Source: Halomarina oriensis (GTDB lineage Archaea > Halobacteriota > Halobacteria > Halobacteriales > Haloarculaceae). Taken from it: 64,000 bases of DNA. The stretch spans positions 78,466 through 142,465 of the forward strand of contig NZ_WSZK01000007.1 in the NCBI RefSeq assembly GCF_009791395.1, in the 5' to 3' direction. Each line of letters opens with the position of its first letter. Position 1 is the stretch's first letter. A program made the translations under genes and the position numbers. The notes beneath the pieces were generated by a model that was not told the DNA's origin, did no database searches, and saw only the letters and a list, made by a program, of their open reading frames with translations. Of the stretch, positions 1 to 7,982 are shown one piece after another.

Positions 1-121
1 ACTCGTCACGGACGAGTGCTCGGTAGCTCACGTCGGTTCGGAGACGGTCGGCGTCGACGGCGGCCCCGACGTCGACGGCACGCTCCCCGGCGACTGCTCG
101 AAGGGGTCGGTCTGTCGGCAT
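1..121 (-). CDS. GH10 endo-xylanase-like protein, N-terminal fragment (truncated by window edge)
   Basis: Reading the minus strand from an ATG at 121 gives about 40 residues beginning MPTDRPLRAVAGERAVDVGA and then running to AVDADRLRTDVSYRALVRDE at the window edge. The pattern of a short helix, 'D-V/I-G-A-A-V', and 'Y..L..D/REF' is the typical start of a GH10 xylanase catalytic domain, where the first beta strand carries (I/V)GAAV. GH10 enzymes hydrolyse internal beta-1,4-xylosidic bonds of xylan. No signal peptide is visible, so this copy may be intracellular and act on imported oligosaccharides. A weak T-rich element (complement of 144-152) lies 23-31 bases before the ATG. The gene is divergent from the secreted GH10 protein at 330. 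Only the first strand is visible, so the family call rests on a short match. Confidence 0.6.
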   Translation of the reverse strand, partial: MPTDRPLRAVAGERAVDVGAAVDADRLRTDVSYRALVRDE

Positions 122-289
122 CGACCCGAGCGACACACCACGACGAAAAAAGCGTACTCCCCGACGAGCTACCACGACCCGTTTCACCCCACCGTCACCG
201 CCACGGCGACCGGGAATGGTAGGTGTCTCGACGAACGAGTCTGCAATCGTAAGCAGAGAGCACACTCAGAATTAACGCCGGCAAAACTG

Positions 290-296
290 ATAAATA
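290..296 (+). promoter_or_regulatory. TATA-like box of the GH10 gene
   Basis: ATAAATA stands out in GC-rich surroundings 34-40 bases before the ATG at 330. This fits an archaeal TATA box giving a very short leader. It sits directly upstream of a 9-base inverted repeat at 297-328. Confidence 0.55.
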
Positions 297-328
297 GTAG
301 ACCGTCCGACGTGTCGCTCACGGTCTAC
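297..328 (+). repeat. Perfect 9-base inverted repeat between TATA box and start codon
   Basis: GTAGACCGT (297-305) and ACGGTCTAC (320-328) are exact reverse complements separated by 14 bases. The right arm ends one base before the ATG at 330. The position fits an operator overlapping the transcription start, or a hairpin at the very 5' end of the message. Confidence 0.5.
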
Positions 329-329
329 G

Positions 330-2480
330 ATGGCAGAGCACTCCCCACATCGACAGCACAAGCGCCGAACGTTCCTGCAGACACTCGCCGCCCTCGGGCT
401 GGCGACGACCGGGTCGGCAGCGGTCGGGGCCGCCCGGTCCTCGTCGTCGAGCTACTACGAGACGCTCCGGAGCGACCTGACGGGCCGTGGTGGCAACCGG
501 ACGCTCCCGGCCGGCGAGTACCGCATCGGCGAGAGCGAGTCGGCGGTCCTCGACGCGTTCTCGGTCGTCGGTCACGGCTCCGGGTCGGCCGTCGACGTCG
601 ACGCCGACGCGGTCCCCATCTCGACGGCCACGCGCGTCGAGGCCGGCAACGCCTCGAAACACCCCGACAGCGTGGCGTACCGCGCCCACCTCGAAGCGGG
701 GTCGGTCGACGCCGGTGACGTCCTCCTCGGGGTGGCCTACCTCCGGAGCGACGCCGAGGACCCGCAGGTGAAGGCGGTGTTCAGACGGGCGTCGGCGGGC
801 AACGGGACGCAACGAGCGTCCGACAACGCGGTCCAGCGGTCGGCGGTCGTCGAACCGACCGGCGAGTGGCTGCGCTACTTCTTCCCCATCGTGGTCGGGG
901 AGGGTCGGGAGCCGGCCGACGCGACCCCGACGTTCGAGTTCTGGACCGGCTACGGCAGACAGACGGTCGATATCGGCGGCATCGCGCTCCTCGACTACAG
1001 CGACGCCGAGTCGGTCCCGTCGCTCGACACGCTCCCGCCGTACGACTACGAGGGTCGTGCGCCCGACGCCGACTGGCGGGCGGCCGCCGAGGAGCGTATC
1101 GACGAACTCCGGAAGACCGACGTCGCGGTCCGCGTCGTCGACGAAGACGGCGAGAAGGTCCCGAACGCCGTCGTCGACCTCGGCATGACCGAACACGCGT
1201 TCGACTTCGGGAGCGCCGTCTCGGTCGAACACGTCACCGGCGACGACGAGGACGACCAGCGGTACCGCGAGGTGTTCCTGGAGACGTTCAACAAGGCCGT
1301 CGTCGAGAACGGGATGAAGTGGCCCGCCTGGGACGGCGTCTGGGACATCGACACCGACGCGACGATGGCGACGCTGGAGTGGCTGAACGACCACGGCGTC
1401 CCGACTCGCGGCCACTACCTCCTCTGGGAGGAGTACGGCACCGACGGCGGCGGTGGGATGAACGTCAGTGGCGACCTCCCGGCCGAGGAGTTCGAGGCGA
1501 CGGTCGGCGAGAAGATAACGAACCACGCCGAGCGGTTCGAGGGGTTGGTGACGGAGTGGGACATGCACAACCACCCCGTCTGGCAGTCGAACTTCCGGAG
1601 CGACGAGGCGCTCGGCTGGCCGGCCGTCGACCGCTGGTGGACGGCCGCGAACGACGCCACCGACGCCGAACTCTACACCAACGAGATGGGGGCCATCGGC
1701 GGCGTCTGGCAGCAGGACCAGTACTACCAGTATCTCCAGCGTCTCGTCGAGGACGACTACCCCGTCGACGGCATCGGGTTCATGGGCCACCACCAGCAGC
1801 AGTGGGGACAGATACTCGACGTCGAACAGATACTCGCGGGCCTCGACCGGTTCGCCGAGTTCGATCTCCCCCTGCTCGTCACCGAGTTCGACATCGAGGT
1901 TTTCAGTCGGCAGAACGCACAGGACGTCGCCGTTCAGCGCGACTACACCCGCGACTTCCTGACGGCACTGTTCAGCCACGAAGCGGTCGAAGGCGTTCTC
2001 TCGTGGGGGTTCTGGGCGGAAGACCACTGGCGACCGACCGGCGCGTACTACGACGCCGACTGGACGCTCCGCCCCAACGGCGAGCAGTTCCTCGACCTGG
2101 TGTTCGACGAGTGGTGGACCGAGGAGACGGGCCGGGTCGGTGGCGACGGGACGCTCACGACCCGCGGGTTCGAGGGCGACTACCGAGTACTCGCGACCGA
2201 TGGCCGCCGCGTCGGTCACACCACCGTCACGTTCGACGACGAGACCACGACCGTCGAGGTGGAACTCCGCCCCGTCTCCGAGGTCGCGGCGGACCTCGAC
2301 GGCGACGGCCGTCACGAGGACCTCGACGGTGACGGCGACGTCGACGGCGACGACGCCAAACTGCTCCTGAAGAACCTCCGGAGCGACGACGTGACCGACC
2401 ACGTCGAGGTGTTCGACTTCGACGGCGACGGTGAGATCACCTGGGACGACCTCGCCGCGCTGTTAGAAGAACTGAACTGA
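330..2480 (+). CDS. Secreted GH10-family protein with CBM-like N-terminus and dockerin-like C-terminus
   Basis: The 716-residue protein begins with a Tat signal (KRRTFLQ, residues 11-17, then a hydrophobic stretch to about 35), so it is exported folded. Residues about 45-235 resemble a beta-sandwich carbohydrate-binding module. Residues about 285-620 form a GH10 barrel: GHYLLW at 361-366, EWDMHNHP at 409-416, LYTNEMG at 448-454, GFMGHH at 483-488 and LLVTEFDIEV at 515-524. Glu519 matches the GH10 nucleophile. The usual acid/base Glu of WDVVNE is His415 here, so normal retaining xylanase chemistry is doubtful. Residues about 660-716 hold two calcium-loop repeats (DLDGDGDVDGDD and DFDGDGEITWDD) like type I dockerins. 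It probably binds or cleaves xylan outside the cell, next to the pentose catabolic genes. Confidence 0.85.
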   Translation: MAEHSPHRQHKRRTFLQTLAALGLATTGSAAVGAARSSSSSYYETLRSDLTGRGGNRTLPAGEYRIGESESAVLDAFSVVGHGSGSAVDVDADAVPISTATRVEAGNASKHPDSVAYRAHLEAGSVDAGDVLLGVAYLRSDAEDPQVKAVFRRASAGNGTQRASDNAVQRSAVVEPTGEWLRYFFPIVVGEGREPADATPTFEFWTGYGRQTVDIGGIALLDYSDAESVPSLDTLPPYDYEGRAPDADWRAAAEERIDELRKTDVAVRVVDEDGEKVPNAVVDLGMTEHAFDFGSAVSVEHVTGDDEDDQRYREVFLETFNKAVVENGMKWPAWDGVWDIDTDATMATLEWLNDHGVPTRGHYLLWEEYGTDGGGGMNVSGDLPAEEFEATVGEKITNHAERFEGLVTEWDMHNHPVWQSNFRSDEALGWPAVDRWWTAANDATDAELYTNEMGAIGGVWQQDQYYQYLQRLVEDDYPVDGIGFMGHHQQQWGQILDVEQILAGLDRFAEFDLPLLVTEFDIEVFSRQNAQDVAVQRDYTRDFLTALFSHEAVEGVLSWGFWAEDHWRPTGAYYDADWTLRPNGEQFLDLVFDEWWTEETGRVGGDGTLTTRGFEGDYRVLATDGRRVGHTTVTFDDETTTVEVELRPVSEVAADLDGDGRHEDLDGDGDVDGDDAKLLLKNLRSDDVTDHVEVFDFDGDGEITWDDLAALLEELN

Positions 2481-2552
2481 GCGACCGCCCGGCCGTCGGG
2501 CGTCTCTCACGCGTCTCGGGACGGAGCGTACCGCCGAGCGACCGGTATCCAC

Positions 2553-3422
2553 TCAGACCACCGTCACGGTGTTCGTCAACTGCCCGATGTCCTCGATACC
2601 GATGTCGATGCGGTCGCCCTCCCGAAGCGTGAACCCGTCGCCCGGAACGAGCGCCGTCCCCGTCAGGAGGACGGACAGTTCGGGGACGGCGTTGTGCTTC
2701 GTGTAGCAGTCGACGAGTTCCGACACCGACCGGACCATCTCGCCGGTGTCGGTCGACTCCTCGTAGAGCGTCTCGCCGTCGCGGCGGATAGTCATCCACA
2801 TCTCGAGGTCGTGTGGGTCGTCGACCGACGCCGCCGACCGGACGCACGGCCCGATGGAACAACAGCGGTCGTACACCTTCGCCTGCGGGAGGTAGAGCGG
2901 GTTCTCCCCCTCGATAGAACGACTGCTCATGTCGTTGCCGACGGTGAACCCGACGATGTCGCCCTGGTAGAGGACGACGCCGAGTTCCGGTTCCGGGACG
3001 TCCCACTCCGAGTCGCTTCGGATGCCGACGGGTTCGTCGGGGCCGACGTAGCGGTTCGGCGTCGCCTTGAAGAACACCTCCGGTCGGCCCCCCTCGTAGA
3101 CGTCGATGTACATGTCGGGCATCGTGCTCTCCTCCTGGCGGGCCTGTTCGCTGATGTGGTAGGTGACACCCGCCGCCCACACCTCGTCGGCGTGAACCGG
3201 TGCTCGGGTCGTGTCGGCGATGGTCTCACTGGCGAGTTCCGGCGCGGATTCGGCGAGTTTCGCGGCGATGGCGTCGACTTCGCGGTCCGCGATAGAAGCC
3301 GCACGGGCGAGGTCGCCGAACGACTCCACGCTCGCGTTCGCGGCCGTGAGGTCGTAGCTCCCCTCGTCCGTGTGGAGCGCGAGACGGGCGTCACTCGGGT
3401 CCCCAACCTGATAGTAGCGCAT
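2553..3422 (-). CDS. xacE: 2-keto-3-deoxy-D-xylonate (pentonate) dehydratase, FAH family
   Basis: This 289-residue protein has a fumarylacetoacetate hydrolase-family C-terminal domain. EPELGVVL (Glu144, Glu146) and VGNDMSSR (Asp164) supply the expected metal ligands, and the domain continues through AKVYDRCCSIGP. In Haloferax volcanii an FAH-family enzyme dehydrates 2-keto-3-deoxyxylonate to 2-oxoglutarate semialdehyde in the oxidative xylose and arabinose pathway. The xylose dehydrogenase, xylonate dehydratase and semialdehyde dehydrogenase genes in this window make that role the best fit. Other 2-keto-3-deoxy sugar acid dehydratases or acylpyruvate hydrolases of the same fold cannot be excluded. 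The start at 3422 is supported by a TATA-like element (complement of 3447-3453) about 25 bases upstream. Confidence 0.75.
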   Translation of the reverse strand: MRYYQVGDPSDARLALHTDEGSYDLTAANASVESFGDLARAASIADREVDAIAAKLAESAPELASETIADTTRAPVHADEVWAAGVTYHISEQARQEESTMPDMYIDVYEGGRPEVFFKATPNRYVGPDEPVGIRSDSEWDVPEPELGVVLYQGDIVGFTVGNDMSSRSIEGENPLYLPQAKVYDRCCSIGPCVRSAASVDDPHDLEMWMTIRRDGETLYEESTDTGEMVRSVSELVDCYTKHNAVPELSVLLTGTALVPGDGFTLREGDRIDIGIEDIGQLTNTVTVV

Positions 3423-3446
3423 ACAGCGAATCTATTGGAGGCTCGT

Positions 3447-3453
3447 GATATAG
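3447..3453 (-). promoter_or_regulatory. TATA-like box for the FAH-family dehydratase gene
   Basis: On the minus strand CTATATC lies 25-31 bases before the ATG at 3422, the spacing of an archaeal TATA box for a leaderless transcript. Confidence 0.5.
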
Positions 3454-3546
3454 TTTTGGTGCAGTCGCCCGACCGGTCGTGAACGCCCGTACTCTACCGC
3501 GAAAACCGTTTGCAGTACCCGAGACACCCCTTCGTGGTGCTCCGGT

Positions 3547-5190
3547 TCACGTCCCGTTCGCGGCGACAGGTTCGAGGCCGTCCTTCGTGATTCGGCGCTC
3601 CTGGCCGGCCGCGACGTCCTCGAACGTCCGCTCGGTCCCGTCGGGCCAAGTGACGGTGAGGTCGACTCGCTCGCGGTCACCGAGGCCGACGTGGACGACC
3701 CGACTCTCCTGGGAGAGGAAGTCGGACTGGACGGTCTGCTGGACGACGTCGCCGCCGTCCGGGCCGGAGACGTGGACGGTCGCGCCGTAGACCGTCGACC
3801 CGGCGTCGTCGACGACGCGGAGCGAGAGGCTGTTCCCGTCGGCCCCGACGTTCTCGTAGACGGTGACGGTCCCGTCGTAGGGCGCGACGATCACGTCGCG
3901 GTCACCGTCCCGGTCGTAGTCCAGCGTGGCGAGTCCCCGACCGTCGTGTTCGGTCAGGTTGTGCGCCGAGGCGTCGAGGTTCGTGAAGTCGTCGCCCTCA
4001 CGCTCGAACAGCATCGGGTAGGTGTAGTGGGGGTCATCGCGGTCGATACGGACGACGTGCTGGGTCGTGTGGAGCAGGTCCCGGTCGCCGTCGTGGTCGA
4101 AGTCGGTCAGCGTCGCAGCCCACCCCCACCCGCCCTCGCGGACGCCGTAGGAGACCGCGGCGTCGGTGAGGTTCCCCGTGCCGTCGTTGAGCATGAGGGT
4201 GTTGCCCTTCGTCCGGCCGGATTTGAGGACGTAGCCGAACAGCAGACGCAGACGCTCGTAGCGTTCGTCGTCCTCGACCTGCTCCAGCGGGAGGTAGATG
4301 TTCGTCGTGAACACGTCCTGTGTCCCGTCGCCGTTCACGTCGGCGATCTCGGAGGCCATCCCGTTCCGGGAGGTGTTGCCGCCGAGCACCCGTTCGGCGA
4401 ACGTCCCGTCGCCCTGGTTGAGGTAGACGACGTCCGTGTTGTAGTCGTTCGCCACGTGGAGGTCCGGCAGCGCGTCGCCGTTCAGGTCGACGAAACTCGC
4501 CGCGAGACTCCACCGCGTCGCGTCGTTCACGCCGGCGTCGTCGACGCGTTCGAACCCGTCGCCGGTGTTCTCGTAGAGGACGTTCGGGTTGCCGTTGTCC
4601 TCCTCGAGCGTCGCGTTCAGGCTGAAGTAGCCGTCGGGCTTCCCGGTCGTCCAGTCGCCCGACTGGTAGACGAGCAGGTCGGTGTCGCCGTCCCGGTCGT
4701 AGTCGGCGGCCGTCGCGCCGAGCGGGTAGGTGAGGTTCCCGAGGCCGACGTCGGCCCGCTCGAACGTCCCCTCCTCGTTGTGCAGGAACACCGGTTCGGC
4801 GTGGGAGCGAAGCACCAGCAGGTCCTCCCAGCCGTCGCCGTCGTGGTCGAAGAACAGCGCACTCTTGACCGACCCGTTCACCGTCGGGAACCCGTCCGCT
4901 CGCTCGAACGCTCCACCGGTGTTCCGGAACAGCACGGGCCGTTCGCCGCCGACCGCGAGGACGTCCTGCCAGCCGTCGCGGTCCACGTCGGCGACGTAGA
5001 CGCCGTCGTTCCCGTTGCCGGCCGCACCGCCGTCGGTCCGGTAGTCGAGTCCGCTCTCGTTCGTCCGCTCGCGGAAGTCGATGGTGGTCTCGTCGGGCGT
5101 CCCGCCGACACCCGCACAGCCGGCCCCGACGACCGAGAGCACGAGCAGCGCCACGGCGAGGACCGTCCACCGCGCCGACGGCGCGGTCAT
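3547..5190 (-). CDS. CRTAC1/FG-GAP repeat lipoprotein with ASPIC/UnbV C-terminus
   Basis: The 547-residue protein starts with a hydrophobic segment ending in a lipobox (VVGAGC, Cys25), so it is probably a membrane-anchored exported lipoprotein. It has about seven FG-GAP/VCBS repeats with calcium-binding D-x-D-x-D-G-x-x-D loops, such as DVDRDGWQD, DHDGDGWED, DYDRDGDTD and DFDHDGDRD, predicting a beta-propeller. The last ~90 residues (TVYGATVHVSG to RITKDG, including VDLTVTWPDGTERTF) match the ASPIC/UnbV module typical of CRTAC1-like proteins. The start codon overlaps the stop of the upstream Dyp-like gene by four bases (5187-5190), so the two are translated from one message and probably work together at the cell surface. 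The substrate or partner is unknown. Confidence 0.8.
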   Translation of the reverse strand: MTAPSARWTVLAVALLVLSVVGAGCAGVGGTPDETTIDFRERTNESGLDYRTDGGAAGNGNDGVYVADVDRDGWQDVLAVGGERPVLFRNTGGAFERADGFPTVNGSVKSALFFDHDGDGWEDLLVLRSHAEPVFLHNEEGTFERADVGLGNLTYPLGATAADYDRDGDTDLLVYQSGDWTTGKPDGYFSLNATLEEDNGNPNVLYENTGDGFERVDDAGVNDATRWSLAASFVDLNGDALPDLHVANDYNTDVVYLNQGDGTFAERVLGGNTSRNGMASEIADVNGDGTQDVFTTNIYLPLEQVEDDERYERLRLLFGYVLKSGRTKGNTLMLNDGTGNLTDAAVSYGVREGGWGWAATLTDFDHDGDRDLLHTTQHVVRIDRDDPHYTYPMLFEREGDDFTNLDASAHNLTEHDGRGLATLDYDRDGDRDVIVAPYDGTVTVYENVGADGNSLSLRVVDDAGSTVYGATVHVSGPDGGDVVQQTVQSDFLSQESRVVHVGLGDRERVDLTVTWPDGTERTFEDVAAGQERRITKDGLEPVAANGT

Positions 5191-6491
5191 CGTTCGCTCG
5201 GGAGCGCGCGGTCCGCCCTGGACGGCACGAGGTAGGTGCTCCGGGAGAGCGTCCCGAGGTAGTCGACGATACCGTGGCGGTCGTCCGGAACGTCGTGGTC
5301 GTACTGGTCGACGTCCATCGCGCGGCGAACCTCGACGAACCGGCGCGTGTCGGTCTGTACCGACGAGAAGTTGAACGTCGACCCCTCGACGTCGTCGGTG
5401 GCGACGCCCTCCGAACGCCGGAGTATCCGGGTGCGGAAGTCCTCGTCGCGGGCCGACGCCACCTTCTGTGCGTGCCCGACGATGCCGTGTTCTTCGGCGA
5501 GTTCGTCCATCCGCTCGACGTTCTCCTCGGTGATGCCCGAGTGGTTGCCGAGTGCCTCGCCGGTCTCACCGACCGCCTCGTCGGTGTGGGCCGGGCAGTA
5601 CATCTCCTTGCGCCGCTGTTCGTGGGGCTGTTCGTACCAGTCGTCGAGCGCGGTCCGAATCCGGGAGACGACCAGCGTCGTCCCGTCGGCGAACGCCCCC
5701 TCCGAGAACGTCGCCACGTCCTCGGGAGGGAGGCTGTTGTCGAAGCCAGCACGAAAGCCCATCGACAGCGGCGCGTCCTCGGGGATGGCCTCGTGGTCGA
5801 GTTCCTGTGCGGGTCGGCCCTTCCCGAGAACGCCCGTGCGCCGTTCGACGACGGAGAAGACGTCGGTCAGTCGCGCGTCCACCTCGACGCCGTTGAGCTC
5901 CTCCGACTCGCCGAACAGCGCCTGTTCGGCCGCGAGCAGGATGGAGGCGTAGTCGCTGTCGAGGAGCAACAGGGCGTCGAAGTCGGCGGCCAGGGCGGGG
6001 TCCTCGCCGAGTTCCTCCAGTATCGTCTCCGGTGTCTGCAACCCCTCGACGTCGATGCCGACCCGGTCGAGGTAGCGCGGCGCGTACCCGAGCATGAACA
6101 GCAGGCCGTTGTTGACGCTCCCACTGGTGTCGAGACCGCTCCCCCACTGGAACGCTCGTTCGAGCACCCGGAGCGCGTCCTCGACCTGTGTGCGGTCGCC
6201 GTCCGTGGGGGGCGTCGACCCGTCGTACGAGAGGCCGAGGAGCAACTGATGCTGGCTCTGTGTGACGGTTCCGTGGACGCTGGTGACCAGGTAGTCGTCC
6301 CACGCGTGCTGTCGGGCCGGGAGCGTCGACGGGTCCGAGACGCCACGCGGGTACTCCGGCGGGTCGGCGGTTCCGTCGTCGGGAGCACGCTCGGCCTCCT
6401 GACAGGCCGCGAGCGCGCTCGTGCCCCCGATGGCGAGCGCGGCCTTCACGAGCGTTCGCCGTGAGAGACCACGCGAATCGTTGGCAGTCAT
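5187..6491 (-). CDS. Tat lipoprotein related to Dyp-type peroxidases (DUF7405-like)
   Basis: This 434-residue protein has a Tat signal (SRRTLVK, residues 10-16) ending at a lipobox cysteine (SALAAC, Cys30). The mature region has features reminiscent of heme-dependent Dyp peroxidases: GFRAGFDNSLPP near residue 245 resembles the GFxDG loop, and the C-terminal TFNFSSVQTDTRRFVEVRRAMD resembles the conserved end of that fold. A conserved CPAH stretch lies near 305. The best label is a haloarchaeal family of Dyp-like exported proteins. Heme binding is inferred, not seen. It is the first gene of a two-gene unit with the CRTAC1-like lipoprotein, overlapping it by four bases, and is divergent from the HEAT-repeat gene at 6623. 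Confidence 0.65.
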   Translation of the reverse strand: MTANDSRGLSRRTLVKAALAIGGTSALAACQEAERAPDDGTADPPEYPRGVSDPSTLPARQHAWDDYLVTSVHGTVTQSQHQLLLGLSYDGSTPPTDGDRTQVEDALRVLERAFQWGSGLDTSGSVNNGLLFMLGYAPRYLDRVGIDVEGLQTPETILEELGEDPALAADFDALLLLDSDYASILLAAEQALFGESEELNGVEVDARLTDVFSVVERRTGVLGKGRPAQELDHEAIPEDAPLSMGFRAGFDNSLPPEDVATFSEGAFADGTTLVVSRIRTALDDWYEQPHEQRRKEMYCPAHTDEAVGETGEALGNHSGITEENVERMDELAEEHGIVGHAQKVASARDEDFRTRILRRSEGVATDDVEGSTFNFSSVQTDTRRFVEVRRAMDVDQYDHDVPDDRHGIVDYLGTLSRSTYLVPSRADRALPSER

Positions 6492-6622
6492 CGCCCGTCA
6501 CTTGCTGCTTGACGTACATGGTAGTTTCTGTCGTACACCTCCCAGCCCCGGTGGCGGGTGTCGCGTTCGCCGGCCCCCGGCGACCCTGTACGTATTTACC
6601 CACCGACGCGCACGATGCGTCC

Positions 6623-7525
6623 ATGACGACCGATTCGCGGACGCCACTCGACGACGTCGACCCGGAGACGGTCTCTCCCGGCGACGTCGACGCCAGCGCA
6701 GTTCGTGCCGCACTGGACGCGTCGGGCCCCCTGACTCGACAGCGAGGTGTCGAGGTGTGTCGAGCACTCGCCGAACAGGACGTCGACGCCGTCCGGCCGT
6801 TCCTCGACGCCGTCGCGGCGCTGACCGCCGCCGACAACGCGGCCATCTCGATGCGGGCTATCGGCGTCCTCGACACCGTCGCGTCGACGGACCCCGACGC
6901 GCTCGACGGCCGACTCGCCGCCCTCGCCGCGACGATGGGGACGGACATCACCGACGTCCAGTTGACGGGAGCGACCCTCCTCGGGAAGGTAGTCGTCGAG
7001 CGCCCGGCACTGGTCGCCCCGCACGTCGAGGCGCTCGCGGCGGGTGTCGGCGCGACCGAACTCGACCCGGACGTCGAGGACTTCGCTATGGTCGACGACG
7101 AGGTGACACGGCGGACCCTGCAGGAACACGAGGAGAGCGAGCGACGACGGGTCGTCTCGGCGCGCCGGACGCTCGTCGACGTCGTCGTCGCCGTCTGTGA
7201 GACCGAGCCACGGGCGGCGACGGACGCCGTCGACACCATCGTCGACCTGCTCGACGACGTCGACCCGGGCGTCGCCGGGGGCGCAGTCGACGCCCTGGGT
7301 CACCTCGCGGCCGCCGACCCCACCGCCGTCGCGCCGGTGACCGACCGACTGGTCGACTGCCTCGACCACGATCGGACGGTCGTCCGGGCCAGAGCGGTCC
7401 GGGCGCTCGGCCGTCTCGGTGACCCGGCGGTCGTCCCCGACCTCCGCCGGGTCGCCGCGTCCGACGCCGACGAGACGGTCCGGGAGGTGGCCGAGCAGAC
7501 GGCGACGTACCTCGACGAGGAGTGA
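6623..7525 (+). CDS. HEAT-repeat protein
   Basis: The 300-residue acidic protein is built of alpha-helical repeats. The last ~100 residues contain two clear HEAT units (DPGVAGGAVDALGHLAAADP and RTVVRARAVRALGRLGDPAVVPDLRRVAASD), preceded by more degenerate copies. No catalytic motif is visible, so it is probably a cytoplasmic scaffold or binding protein. The ATG at 6623 was chosen because the stretch before it (6461-6622) reads as low-quality protein and would extend into the promoter of the divergent gene at 6491. The gene is monocistronic. Its partner cannot be deduced from neighbours. Confidence 0.75.
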   Translation: MTTDSRTPLDDVDPETVSPGDVDASAVRAALDASGPLTRQRGVEVCRALAEQDVDAVRPFLDAVAALTAADNAAISMRAIGVLDTVASTDPDALDGRLAALAATMGTDITDVQLTGATLLGKVVVERPALVAPHVEALAAGVGATELDPDVEDFAMVDDEVTRRTLQEHEESERRRVVSARRTLVDVVVAVCETEPRAATDAVDTIVDLLDDVDPGVAGGAVDALGHLAAADPTAVAPVTDRLVDCLDHDRTVVRARAVRALGRLGDPAVVPDLRRVAASDADETVREVAEQTATYLDEE

Positions 7526-7546
7526 CGGGCGACCCGTTCCGCTGTG

Positions 7547-7780
7547 TCAGCGCTCCATCGCCCGCTTCGTACAGTACCAGTGTGCACCGGCGAAGAAGAC
7601 GATGCCGCCGCCGACGAGGACGATATCGAGGACCAGAATCGGATAGCTCCGGTCTCCGGGCCCGACGAACAGCAACGAGAGCGCCGAGAGCAACCCCATC
7701 GCGATGAGGACGCCGAGCGCGAACCGCATCTGACGGCGGTTGGCACAGAGGAGGTCCAGCACGACAGCGCGTTTCGACAT
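7547..7780 (-). CDS. Small two-helix membrane protein
   Basis: This 77-residue protein has two hydrophobic helices, at about residues 20-38 (FALGVLIAMGLLSALSLLFV) and 47-66 (ILVLDIVLVGGGIVFFAGA). A short basic loop precedes the first (CANRRQMR). No family function is recognised. It is convergent with the HEAT-repeat gene, only 21 bases from its stop. The hydrophobic pattern and haloarchaeal codon use support a real gene. Confidence 0.6.
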   Translation of the reverse strand: MSKRAVVLDLLCANRRQMRFALGVLIAMGLLSALSLLFVGPGDRSYPILVLDIVLVGGGIVFFAGAHWYCTKRAMER

Positions 7781-7949
7781 GCCCTACCGTGGGTGGACGG
7801 CTCTGAAAAACCTTCGTGGTGGGGCCGTCGCTGCCGACGGTAGCGGCCCGGAGCGCCGTCTCTCACACGCTCACTCCGGTCTTCGTCCGTGGCGACGCTG
7901 GCCCCGTTCGGTAATTTCCGCCGACTGTGTGTGAATATAATCCACAATG

Positions 7950-7956
7950 TTTATGA
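7950..7956 (+). promoter_or_regulatory. Probable TATA box of the ABC importer operon
   Basis: TTTATGA lies 27-33 bases before the ATG at 7983 in an AT-rich patch. Its spacing favours 7983 over the in-frame ATG at 7947 as the start. A second AT-rich element (AATATAA, 7934-7940) would instead fit a longer leader. A short 5-base inverted repeat (CTGTA...TACAG) lies between the TATA box and the start. Confidence 0.4.
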
Positions 7957-7982
7957 CTAGTTCTGTATACGCTTACAGTGTT

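Noticed and set aside
16..222. A 68-residue plus-strand frame at the left edge
   Set aside because: The product is a run of Arg/Pro-rich low-complexity sequence, and the opposite strand reads as a GH10 N-terminus.
318..2402. A 694-residue minus-strand open frame across the GH10 gene
   Set aside because: It is a GC-driven antisense shadow without domain motifs, while the plus strand has signal, catalytic and calcium-loop motifs. Similar long antisense frames across the window were dropped for the same reason.
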